Below, in pieces: positions 8,946 to 17,905 of a stretch of 64,000 bases of DNA (positions within the stretch are counted from its first letter, which is position 1; each line of letters begins with the position of its first letter). Origin of the DNA: Bacteroidota bacterium (GTDB taxonomy: Bacteria; Bacteroidota; Bacteroidia; B-17B0; Aurantibacillaceae); the NCBI GenBank assembly GCA_013287545.1, contig JABDDQ010000002.1, positions 41,706-105,705 of the forward strand, in the 5' to 3' direction. The position numbers and the translations under genes are program-made. The notes beneath the pieces were generated by a model that was not told where the DNA came from, ran no database searches, and saw only the letters and a program-made list of their open reading frames with translations.

Positions 8946-9366
8946 TTTCCCAATCTTCTATCTCTCCTTCAACCACTTTAAAAAAGGGGTGTACTTCTAT
9001 TTTTTTTAACGGGTTAACTTCCAAATACTTTTGTTTATCCCTAACCTTTAATTTATTCAGCAAATGTGCTTTTTCGTAATCTAACTGTCCTTGAGTTACC
9101 TTAATGCTACACTTTTTAAAACCCCAATTAATTTTTTCTTTACTAAAATTATAACCTCTATTTAAAGCTTCGGTATAAACGCTTGCCAAGTAACAATTAA
9201 TGCCATCGGTTGGGCTTTTCAGTTTTTTAAACCTATTAAGCTGAGGATGGTTTTTATAACCCTTAGTTTTCCCTTCTAAAACATGCTTTGCTAAAAGGGT
9301 TTCTCTCCATAAGGCAACTAAACCTTTTGCATCAAGATACTTGGGGTGTACCGACCATATTCTCAT
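8938..9366 (-). CDS. Pyrimidine dimer DNA glycosylase / endonuclease V (DenV-like, Pyr_excise family)
   Basis: MRIWSVHPKYLDAKGLVALWRETLLAKHVLEGKTKGYKNHPQLNRFK. Confidence 0.8.
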   Translation of the reverse strand: MRIWSVHPKYLDAKGLVALWRETLLAKHVLEGKTKGYKNHPQLNRFKKLKSPTDGINCYLASVYTEALNRGYNFSKEKINWGFKKCSIKVTQGQLDYEKAHLLNKLKVRDKQKYLEVNPLKKIEVHPFFKVVEGEIEDWEIT

Positions 9367-9583
9367 TTACTGTTATTACTGATAACGGAACCAAAATAAG
9401 TAAACTTTTCTAAATAGTGTCATTGCTAATAGTTGGTAGTAATTTTTGATATAATCTTAGATAAAAAAGCATTAGCGTTATACAGTAACCGATAGAACCC
9501 CTGTATTTGCAGGCTTATTAGTAACTAATAACAATTAAGTTATTAGACAAAAAACTACCAATAGTTGAGGTTATTTAGTACTT

Positions 9584-10624
9584 TTGACTCTATTGGAAAC
9601 ACAAACTACAAATAAACACGTTGCCCTTGCCTTACAAGGAGGCGGTGCACACGGAGCTTTTACCTGGGGGGTTTTAGACCGCCTGTTAGAAGAAGAAAAC
9701 ATTGTTGCTGATGCCATGTGTGGTACCAGTGCCGGAGCAATTAATGCGGTGGTTTGCGCCTATGGCCTGCATAAAGGCGGACCCACAAAAGCGAAAGAAT
9801 TACTGGAAAAATTATGGAGAAAACTATCTAATTCGGGTGGATTTAAGCCGTCTGCTTTTGATAAATATTGGAGCAATGGCGACATTTATAACTCACCGGG
9901 TTATATTTTGTTTAACACCATGTCACAGTTTATGTCTCCTTACAATTTTAATCCTTTAAATTATAATCCGCTAAAGGATATTCTGAACGATTTAGTTGAT
10001 TTTGAAGATCTACACCATTACAAAGGCAAAAAAATATTTATTTGCGCAACTAACGTAAAAACTAACCGAGCTAAAATTTTTACCAATAAAGAAATTACGG
10101 TTGATGCTGTATTGGCTTCAGCCTGCTTACCGTTTTTGTTTCAGGCAGTAGAAGTAAATGGTGAATATTATTGGGATGGCGGTTATATGGGTAACCCCCC
10201 TATTTTCCCTATGATAACAAATACCAACTTGCACGATATTGTATTGGTTAAAATTAACTCTATCAACATAAAATCGGTACCAACTACCGCACGCGATATA
10301 GCAGACCGTATAAACGAGATAAGCTTTAACAGCTCGCTTATAAATGAAATGAAGCTTATACACTACCGTAACGAATTATTACGCAACGGTATTTTAAAAA
10401 CAGATGATAAAGTAAACCGAGAAATTTTTATTCACACTATTTCAGGTTACGATACATTAGGGCAAATGCACTATTCGAGCAAAATGAACACCTCATGGGA
10501 GTTCTTATTAAGCCTTAAGCAAAAAGGGCGCGAAACAGCCAATAAATGGCTTCAAAACGAGTTTAAACTGGTCGGAGCAAAATCTACCTTCGATGTAGAG
10601 GAGCATTTCTTTGAAAAGTTCTAA
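9584..10624 (+). CDS. Patatin-like phospholipase (TTG start; 9593 is an alternative start)
   Basis: ALQGGGAHGAFTWGVLDRLL, GTSAGAINAVV lipase elbow, DGGYMGNPP. Confidence 0.88.
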   Translation: MTLLETQTTNKHVALALQGGGAHGAFTWGVLDRLLEEENIVADAMCGTSAGAINAVVCAYGLHKGGPTKAKELLEKLWRKLSNSGGFKPSAFDKYWSNGDIYNSPGYILFNTMSQFMSPYNFNPLNYNPLKDILNDLVDFEDLHHYKGKKIFICATNVKTNRAKIFTNKEITVDAVLASACLPFLFQAVEVNGEYYWDGGYMGNPPIFPMITNTNLHDIVLVKINSINIKSVPTTARDIADRINEISFNSSLINEMKLIHYRNELLRNGILKTDDKVNREIFIHTISGYDTLGQMHYSSKMNTSWEFLLSLKQKGRETANKWLQNEFKLVGAKSTFDVEEHFFEKF

Positions 10625-10650
10625 ATTCGCACATTAATTAGCTGATTTTT

Positions 10651-12468
10651 ATGCGAAGGCATTTCTTGTGTTTTACTTTTTTTCTTGTATCTATTTTTGT
10701 TCAGGCTCAAAAACCTGATAGTACTTATTATACATCAGCTACACGCACACAAAATTTATTAGGGGTAAACGAAAACTCTAAAGCAAAAGACACCACGCTT
10801 GATAACACTCACAATTACTACCAAACAGGGGTGCTGGGTAATATGGGGCTACCCTCCTACTCGCTTATTGCCGAACAACAAAAACACACCAGTGCTGCCT
10901 TTTTTAGCTGGCAAAAATTAAACAACCGCAGCGATTTAATTACAGAAGATGACCCTATGTATTTTCATACCGAGAAAATATATACCAAAATTACGGCCGC
11001 TGTTGGGCAAAAGCAGGAACAGTTTTTAAAACTGGTACATTCTCAAAATATAAAAAAGAAAGTAAATGTTTCATTACTCTTTAATCGTTACTCCTGTACC
11101 GGGTTTTATTTACAGCAGCAAAGCTTAACAACTAATATATTACTGTCTTCTAACTACAAAACAGATAATGGACGCTGGGGTTATGGAGCTTATTATTTGT
11201 TTAACAAATTAAAATATCAGCTAAATGGTGGTGTAAATGATAGCCTTGTTGGCAGCTTGGCATATCCGGCATCAAATTTAATTCCCACAAATTTCACATC
11301 AACTACAGCTAAACAACTCATAAAAACATCCGCCATGTCTTTCAACACTTTTTTTAGGTTGAATGCTACAGATTCTGGCGTATCATCGCCGTCACATTAT
11401 TTAGTTTACGAAACAAATTACCAAAGTAATTATTTACTGTATGTAGATGGGGTATCAGATACTATAGGTGGATCTAAAAAAACGTATTTAAACCAGGTAA
11501 CGGGCAGCCATGATTCTACCGGAACACGTATTTTTTCGAATAGTTTGCTTTATAAGTTTAATGCGGTTAACAATAAGTTTATTTTTTATGGAGGATATAA
11601 ATTAGAAGCTATTAAATATCACCAACACAGGCTCGATACTGTTGGACTTAATAATATTATAAAAGGTGGTTTTATTTTACAAGCTAATAAACATACGCTA
11701 AATGCCACGGCAGATTATGTAGTAAGTGGCTTAAACAAAAACAATTATGAAATAGATGGCAATTATCGTTTTACGATAAAAGATTATTTCTATATAAGTG
11801 CACAGGCTCAGGTACAAAGCAGGTTACCCGATTTTAATTTATTAATGTATAACGGTAATCGCTTTTCATGGACAAATAATTTTTCTGCCGTGCAAACACA
11901 AAATGCCACACTATCTATAACCAACAGAAAATATAAGTTTTATTTAGGTGCTTTTATACAACAACAGCAAAATCAAATTTACTTTAATACTGAAGCCTTG
12001 CCAACTCAATATAACGGAAGTACAACCATAACGCGCCTTTTTGCAGGTAAAGATTTAAAGTTAGCTCACATACACTTTAACAACAATATAAATTACCAAA
12101 CTACACCAAACACCAACATTATACGTTTGCCTAATTGGGTTACCACGCACCAATTATATTACGAAGGGAAACTATTTAAAAATAACTTATGGTTGCAGGT
12201 TGGTTTTCAGGCACGTTATATTTCATCATTTATGGCTAATGCCTATATGCCTGCCACTAATCAGTTTTATTTACAAAATGAAAAAAGCTATGGCAATTAT
12301 GTGTTTATAGATTTTTTTATAAGCGCACAAATAAAACCTGTTAAGTTTTTTATAATGGCTCAACACATTAACCAGGGTTTTATGGGATACAATTACATAC
12401 TTACACCAAACTACCCAATGCCCGACCGCAGCTTTAAAGCAGGACTTAGCTGGATGTTGTTTAATTAA
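10651..12468 (+). CDS. Putative porin / outer-membrane beta-barrel protein
   Basis: Signal peptide, long alternating beta-strand pattern, C-terminal ...FKAGLSWMLFN. Confidence 0.65.
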   Translation: MRRHFLCFTFFLVSIFVQAQKPDSTYYTSATRTQNLLGVNENSKAKDTTLDNTHNYYQTGVLGNMGLPSYSLIAEQQKHTSAAFFSWQKLNNRSDLITEDDPMYFHTEKIYTKITAAVGQKQEQFLKLVHSQNIKKKVNVSLLFNRYSCTGFYLQQQSLTTNILLSSNYKTDNGRWGYGAYYLFNKLKYQLNGGVNDSLVGSLAYPASNLIPTNFTSTTAKQLIKTSAMSFNTFFRLNATDSGVSSPSHYLVYETNYQSNYLLYVDGVSDTIGGSKKTYLNQVTGSHDSTGTRIFSNSLLYKFNAVNNKFIFYGGYKLEAIKYHQHRLDTVGLNNIIKGGFILQANKHTLNATADYVVSGLNKNNYEIDGNYRFTIKDYFYISAQAQVQSRLPDFNLLMYNGNRFSWTNNFSAVQTQNATLSITNRKYKFYLGAFIQQQQNQIYFNTEALPTQYNGSTTITRLFAGKDLKLAHIHFNNNINYQTTPNTNIIRLPNWVTTHQLYYEGKLFKNNLWLQVGFQARYISSFMANAYMPATNQFYLQNEKSYGNYVFIDFFISAQIKPVKFFIMAQHINQGFMGYNYILTPNYPMPDRSFKAGLSWMLFN

Positions 12469-13642
12469 TACAAGCTAAAATAATATCGCAAGCCTTTATA
12501 AGTTCTTCATCAGAGATAATGAGCGGTGGAGCAATGCGCATACTTTTTGTATTAAATAAAAACCAATCGGTTATAACACCAGCCTCAATACATTTACTAA
12601 TGGTTTGCATGTTAGTGGCTTCATTATCAAAGTCAATAGCAGCAATTGCCCCATGTACACGTACTTCTTTAATTTTAGGATGCTTTATTTTTTGTTTAAT
12701 AATGCTTTCAATTTCTTTAGCACGTAAATGCAATTTATTTTTTACAATAACATTTAAGTTAGCCAGCGCAGCAGCACAACACACCGGATGCCCACCAAAG
12801 GTTGTAATATGACCTAATACAGGGTTATTGGTTAACGAATCCATTATTTCTTTTGAAGCAATAAAAGCCCCAATAGGCATTCCGCCCCCCATGCCTTTAG
12901 CTAACAAAAGTATATCAGGGATTACTTGGTATTGCTCAAAAGCAAATAAACTACCTGTACGGCCAAAACCGGTTTGTATTTCATCAAAAATTAAAAGTGT
13001 TTCAGTTTCTGTACAACGTTCTCTCAGTTTTTTTAAGAAGGATGGGTTGGCTGTTATAACCCCTGCTTCACCTTGTATGGGCTCTATAATTACGCAAGCC
13101 GTTTTATGAGTGATGAGTTGTAAATCATCTACGTTATTAAATTCGATAGTTTTTACATCGGGCAATAAAGGACGAAAGCTTGTTTTAAATTCTTCGCTGC
13201 CCATAACACTTAAAGCACCATGCGTGCTACCATGATAAGCATTTTTGAAGGAAATAATTTCGCTTCGTCCGGTAAAACGTTTAGCTAACTTTAAAGCACC
13301 TTCAGTTGCTTCTGCACCTGAGTTTACAAAATAAGCAACATTTAAGTTTGCAGGAAGTAAATCTGTTAAGGCTTTTGCCAATGCAACTTGCGGGCTATGA
13401 ATATACTCGCCATATACCATTAAGTGCATAAAAGTTTCAGCTTGCTTTTTTACGGCTTCAACTACTTCCGGATGACAATGCCCAATATTACTAACCGATA
13501 TGCCCGAAATTAAATCGAGATACTGCTTACCTCTTACATCATTTAAGTAAACACCCTTAGCCGAAACAATTTCTAAAGCTAAAGGTGCAGGGCTTGTTTG
13601 CGCTACGTGTTGTAAAAAAAGTTGTTTTTGCGAAAGGTGCAT
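12461..13642 (-). CDS. Class III aminotransferase (acetylornithine/aspartate aminotransferase family)
   Basis: YLDLISGISVSNIGHCHPEV, NSGAEATEGALKLAKR, LIFDEIQTGFGRTG, LLAKGMGGGMPIGA. Confidence 0.88.
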   Translation of the reverse strand: MHLSQKQLFLQHVAQTSPAPLALEIVSAKGVYLNDVRGKQYLDLISGISVSNIGHCHPEVVEAVKKQAETFMHLMVYGEYIHSPQVALAKALTDLLPANLNVAYFVNSGAEATEGALKLAKRFTGRSEIISFKNAYHGSTHGALSVMGSEEFKTSFRPLLPDVKTIEFNNVDDLQLITHKTACVIIEPIQGEAGVITANPSFLKKLRERCTETETLLIFDEIQTGFGRTGSLFAFEQYQVIPDILLLAKGMGGGMPIGAFIASKEIMDSLTNNPVLGHITTFGGHPVCCAAALANLNVIVKNKLHLRAKEIESIIKQKIKHPKIKEVRVHGAIAAIDFDNEATNMQTISKCIEAGVITDWFLFNTKSMRIAPPLIISDEELIKACDIILACIN

Positions 13643-13643
13643 T

Positions 13644-14531
13644 TTATTTGTAAGAAGCTACAAGCTGCTTCAGTTTTTGCTGTACTGCTTCGTTTGGTTT
13701 TACTAAAGGAAGGCGAACATCAGCACCGCAAACTTTTAATAACTCCAAAGCTATTTTAGCACCCCCAGGGTTACCATCGGCAAAAAGTTGGTTAGTAACT
13801 TCAAAGGTTTTGTAATGCAGTTTACGAGCCGTTGTATAATCTCCTTTTAGTCCACAACGTACCATTTCAGAAAAATCTTTAGGATACACATTAGCCAAAA
13901 CAGATATAACCCCATCTGCACCACAAGCCAATAATGGTAAGGTTAAATTATCATCGCCACTAATTATTAAAAAGTTTTTCGGTTTATTTTTAATAATGCT
14001 CATGCATTGCTCTATGTTACCAGAAGCTTCCTTAATGGCTACAATATTTTTAAAATCGGTGGCAAGTTTTAAGGTGGTATCTGCTGTAATGTTAGATCCT
14101 GTTCTACCCGGTACGTTATAAAGTATTATGGGTTTAGCAGTTGACTGTGCAATGGCTTTATAATGCTGGTATATGCCTTGCTGAGAAGGTTTGTTGTAAT
14201 ACGGAGATACTGATAATATGGCTGCAAAAGCAGATAAATCAGTATGCTTAATAGTATCTATAACCTCTTGGGTGTTATTGCCACCAATGCCTAAAACCAA
14301 AGGCACACGCTTTTTGGTTTCTTTTATTACGTGGTTAATTACTTGTTGTTTTTCTTCTTTGCTTAACGTAGCAGTTTCACCGGTTGTGCCGAGTACTACT
14401 AAGTACTCTACTTTACCTTTAATAAGGTGATTAACTAATTTACTTAATCCGGCAAAATCAACGGCGCCCGTTTTTGTAAAAGGTGTAACAATGGCAACAC
14501 CTGTTCCTTTTAATTGTGTGTAAATAGACAT
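13644..14531 (-). CDS. dapA: 4-hydroxy-tetrahydrodipicolinate synthase
   Basis: GTGVAIVTPF, LGTTGETATLSKEE, SPYYNKPSQQGIYQHY, LYNVPGRTG, AIKEASGN, SGDDNLTLPL. Confidence 0.93.
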   Translation of the reverse strand: MSIYTQLKGTGVAIVTPFTKTGAVDFAGLSKLVNHLIKGKVEYLVVLGTTGETATLSKEEKQQVINHVIKETKKRVPLVLGIGGNNTQEVIDTIKHTDLSAFAAILSVSPYYNKPSQQGIYQHYKAIAQSTAKPIILYNVPGRTGSNITADTTLKLATDFKNIVAIKEASGNIEQCMSIIKNKPKNFLIISGDDNLTLPLLACGADGVISVLANVYPKDFSEMVRCGLKGDYTTARKLHYKTFEVTNQLFADGNPGGAKIALELLKVCGADVRLPLVKPNEAVQQKLKQLVASYK

Positions 14532-14567
14532 GCTGCAAAATTAAACATTATACATTAAGAAGCCCTA

Positions 14568-14825
14568 CTAAAGAACTGATTTAGCATATACCAAATTGAA
14601 AACAATTTGCAGTGCTGCCACAACAATAACACTAAGAACTAAAAGCAGATAAGTGTATGGGTTAGCAAAATTTAACGTCCAACCGAAGGATTTATTAGGT
14701 TTTGGCAATAATACGCGAGAATCTTTTTTGTTAAAATAAAACGGGCCCTTCCAATTTAAAGGGTCGTTGTTAAATGCACCACCCGTATCCTTTTTCTCCA
14801 GTTTTTTATTTGATTTCTTTTTCAC
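14568..14825 (-). CDS. Small membrane protein, DUF5808-like
   Basis: NWKGPFYFNKKDSRVLLPKPNKSFGWTLNFANP followed by one TM helix. Confidence 0.55.
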   Translation of the reverse strand: MKKKSNKKLEKKDTGGAFNNDPLNWKGPFYFNKKDSRVLLPKPNKSFGWTLNFANPYTYLLLVLSVIVVAALQIVFNLVYAKSVL

Positions 14826-14831
14826 GAATAA

Positions 14832-15548
14832 TTACACAATCAACCCCTTTACATAATCGTTAACGGGTGCTTTCTTTATCTTTTTATATGTGTCTAACTG
14901 AATTAGCTTGCCATCTTTTATAATGCCTAAAAAATCAGCACTGCTTAAAACTTCATCTAAACGGTGAGTTACTATAATACACGATGCTTTATATTGCTTT
15001 AGTTTTTTGCGGATATAAGTAAATATTTTTTCTTTTAAAACGATATCCAAATTACTAAAAGGCTCATCTAACAATAATAATTTAGGGAAAAGGCAAATGG
15101 CTTTTGCCAGGGCTACACGTTGCCTTTGTCCATCAGATAAAGTGTGTACTTTTTTATCCTTTAAAGGAGCCATTTCAATAAGCCGAAGTAGTTCGCCTAT
15201 TTTTTTCTGTTTATAGTCATCATGATAGCCAATTAAAATATCGGCAATGTTTTCGTAAACCGTATGGTGTTCCAGTAAAGCATAACCGGTACTTACTAAT
15301 TTCATATCTATATGTCCGGGAATTAAATTGTATGCCGGGCCCAAAACCCGTTCGTTATTAAACGTAATATCTCCGCCTTGCAAATCTTCTAAACCATAAA
15401 TACATTTAAGTAAGGTAGTTTTACCGCTTCCGCTTTTACCAACCAATACAAGTGTTTGGGCAGTATTTAACTGGAAAGAAATGTTTTTTAATCCCTTAAA
15501 AAGGGTTTCGTTTGGGTAGTTAAATTGTATTTTATCTACCTTTAAAAT
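14832..15548 (-). CDS. ABC transporter ATP-binding protein (probable ATT start; the ORF track truncates it at 15446)
   Basis: Frame from 15548: (I/M)LKVDKIQFNYPNETLFKGLKNISFQLNTAQTLVLVGKSGSGKTTLL; Walker A, LSDGQRQRVALAKAI signature, LLLLDEPFSNLD Walker B, IVTHRLDE. Confidence 0.8.
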   Translation of the reverse strand: MLKVDKIQFNYPNETLFKGLKNISFQLNTAQTLVLVGKSGSGKTTLLKCIYGLEDLQGGDITFNNERVLGPAYNLIPGHIDMKLVSTGYALLEHHTVYENIADILIGYHDDYKQKKIGELLRLIEMAPLKDKKVHTLSDGQRQRVALAKAICLFPKLLLLDEPFSNLDIVLKEKIFTYIRKKLKQYKASCIIVTHRLDEVLSSADFLGIIKDGKLIQLDTYKKIKKAPVNDYVKGLIV

Positions 15549-15551
15549 AGC

Positions 15552-16400
15552 TTAACGAATAAGTTGAATGAACCCCTTTAAACTATATGATTTACCATTT
15601 ACATCGGTTGCACTTAGTACATAAAAATACGTTCCGGCTGTACAAGCTATACCCGATGTAGTGTAACCATCCCAGTACTGTAAATTAATATCCATATCAA
15701 TTACTTTAACCCCATAGCGGTCATAAATAGTACAATCTAACGTTTTTAAACTATGCGCATTGGGTGCAAATACATCATTAATGCCGTCGCCATTAGGCGT
15801 AAAAACATTAGGCATAGTTAAACCTGCTGTATCAGCTATAATAAGCGGTGAACTTACGGTATCGTTACAACCATAATTACCATACGCAATTAAAGTAACT
15901 GTATAAGCAGCTGCACTGGTAAATACATGCGACGGATTTGTTTTTATTGATGTTCCACCGTTATCTCCAAAATTCCAAACAAAACCTTTAGGAGCATTAA
16001 TGGATGCATTTGTAAAACTTACACTTTGAGGTACACCAGCAGTCATTCCTGAAACGCCAAATAAAGCAGTTGCACTTTGTATAACGGTTATTATTCTTTT
16101 CGAAGAATCTACACCACTTGGGCTAAATGTAACATACATTGTTACAGTATATGTGCCCGGGTTTGCAAAGTTTATTGTTACGGTTTGAGATGAATCATTA
16201 GGTAGAATAGTAACTCCTCTTATAGAATCAGTAACCCATTGGTATTTTGTTATTGTGCCCCCTGCTGCCGCACCTTTAAACTTAACATCAGCACCCGTAC
16301 AAACGGTATCTTTACCGGTGGTGATAGTTACATTAGTAGCCTGCAAAGCTTGAAAGAGACAAAAAAACAATACAAGGCTAAAAATCTTTCTACTAATCAT
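15552..16400 (-). CDS. PKD-domain secreted protein with gliding-motility (T9SS type B, CHU_C) C-terminal domain
   Basis: Signal peptide; PKD-like repeats (FVWNFGDNGGTSIKTNPSHVF); MPNVFTPNGDGINDVFAPN...IYDRYGVKVIDMDINLQYWDGYTTSGIACTAGTYFYVL. Confidence 0.85.
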   Translation of the reverse strand: MISRKIFSLVLFFCLFQALQATNVTITTGKDTVCTGADVKFKGAAAGGTITKYQWVTDSIRGVTILPNDSSQTVTINFANPGTYTVTMYVTFSPSGVDSSKRIITVIQSATALFGVSGMTAGVPQSVSFTNASINAPKGFVWNFGDNGGTSIKTNPSHVFTSAAAYTVTLIAYGNYGCNDTVSSPLIIADTAGLTMPNVFTPNGDGINDVFAPNAHSLKTLDCTIYDRYGVKVIDMDINLQYWDGYTTSGIACTAGTYFYVLSATDVNGKSYSLKGFIQLIR

Positions 16401-16420
16401 AAATGAATTATGCAGCTAAT

Positions 16421-17461
16421 TTAATTTAAATTATTCAGAAAGTAAAGCGTGTTTATATTATCTGAAAAATCAAAAACAGTTGGAGCCTGTGATTTTCCTA
16501 AGGAAATGGTTTTTATTGACAACTCCGTGTTAGAAACTACACATTGTAAATCCTCTTCTAAATCTTTCAGTTTTCGAGAAACTTCATCCAGATTTTCATA
16601 CTCCTCATAAAACAAAACAGCTATGGGTGAATGAAGAGAGTTAGTTTCTCTTAATATAAGAAAATTATTATCTAAAAACTTTTCCTGATTTAAAAGATAA
16701 ATGGCTCTGTTATACTCGTGGTTGTTGGCGTATTTTTTATTCTGAATAACATCGGCAAAAGAAAAAATGCTTTCGTAAAACTTATTAAAATTATAGCCTT
16801 TTGGCACATATAGTTTAGATACGTTGCGGCATCCCAAACCATAATAATCAAAAATATCGTTTCCTAAAAGATTTAACTCTTCAGTAGTTTCATTACCTGT
16901 AAGTACAGCTACCGATGTTCTGTTTTTACGGATAATGTGCGGATACTTGCCAAAATATTTTTCGAAATAAAGCGCACTGTTATTGCTGCCTGTGGCAATT
17001 ACAGCATCAAAGTTTACTAACCTGCCCTCCGTAAAAAGTATGGTATCCTTAAATGAAGGCTCCAAATCCATTAAAAATTCAGCTAAAAAGGTAATCAGTA
17101 TTTTATCGTCGCTTGATGGTTTAATTAAAATTTTGTTGCCAGAAAGCAATACACACATAAAATCGTGAAAACCCACCGCCGGTATGTTACCAGCCATAAT
17201 AACAGCAACTGTTTTAGGTGTTTTGGGTTCTTTAATTTCTGTAATAAATTTTTGCAGATTAGTGGGTTCTGTTAATTGAACGATGCCTCGCAGGGCTTTT
17301 TTCACAAACACATCTGTAAACCAGCCGTTGTACGAATAAGTTTCTTTAGTTAAATGGTCTAACTGCTCATATTTAGCTTTATATGAATTGTTTTTTCTCT
17401 CCCCTAAAAAATCAGATAGAAAATCTCTTAGTTTTAAAAACGCTTGTACTCTTTTTTCCAT
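16421..17461 (-). CDS. Acyl-CoA reductase (LuxC family)
   Basis: AVIMAGNIPAVGFHDFMCVLLSGNKILIKPSSDD, GLGCRNVSKLYVP. Confidence 0.82.
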   Translation of the reverse strand: MEKRVQAFLKLRDFLSDFLGERKNNSYKAKYEQLDHLTKETYSYNGWFTDVFVKKALRGIVQLTEPTNLQKFITEIKEPKTPKTVAVIMAGNIPAVGFHDFMCVLLSGNKILIKPSSDDKILITFLAEFLMDLEPSFKDTILFTEGRLVNFDAVIATGSNNSALYFEKYFGKYPHIIRKNRTSVAVLTGNETTEELNLLGNDIFDYYGLGCRNVSKLYVPKGYNFNKFYESIFSFADVIQNKKYANNHEYNRAIYLLNQEKFLDNNFLILRETNSLHSPIAVLFYEEYENLDEVSRKLKDLEEDLQCVVSNTELSIKTISLGKSQAPTVFDFSDNINTLYFLNNLN

Positions 17462-17536
17462 TTTTTATGTAAATCAATAATTATGCAAATGATGTGTATA
17501 TTTGCCTTGATTTTAATTCAGCAAAACTAAACTAAA

Positions 17537-17887
17537 ATGTCTATTAAAATAACTGACGAATGTATAAACTGCGGGGCTTGCGAACCCGAGTGTCCAAATA
17601 ATGCTATATATGAAGGCGGTGCCGAATGGCGATTTGCCGATGGAAGTACAGTTACCGGTATGTTTAAGGGGCTTAGCACAGGTATTGAAGCCGATGCAAG
17701 TGCACCACAAACACCTAACAGTATGGATGTTTATTATATTGTTGCCGATAAATGTACCGAGTGCAAAGGGTTTCATGACGAGCCACAATGTGCCGCTGTT
17801 TGTCCGGTTGATTGCTGCGTGCCCGATGAAGCTCATAAAGAAAGTGATGAAATGCTTTTAGCTAAAAAAGAAGCCATGCACTTATAA
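17537..17887 (+). CDS. 4Fe-4S dicluster ferredoxin
   Basis: ITDECINCGACEPECPNNAIYEG and DKCTECKGFHDEPQCAAVCPVDCC. Confidence 0.93.
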   Translation: MSIKITDECINCGACEPECPNNAIYEGGAEWRFADGSTVTGMFKGLSTGIEADASAPQTPNSMDVYYIVADKCTECKGFHDEPQCAAVCPVDCCVPDEAHKESDEMLLAKKEAMHL

Positions 17888-17905
17888 AATGGCAATTTGC
17901 TATTT

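Noticed and set aside
9367-9583. 217-bp intergenic region considered for a tRNA, sRNA or riboswitch
   Set aside because: No cloverleaf or recognisable RNA motif; AT-rich with only short hairpins. A covariance-model search would be needed.
15446-15554. Stop-codon read-through making a CHU_C-ABC fusion
   Set aside because: The upstream product is a secreted T9SS cargo and the ABC ATPase is cytoplasmic, so a fusion is biologically implausible; non-canonical initiation or a sequence error is more likely.
17513-17836. 107-aa minus-strand ORF and the 86-aa plus-frame ORF over the ferredoxin
   Set aside because: Overlap the conserved Cys-rich ferredoxin frame; no independent evidence.
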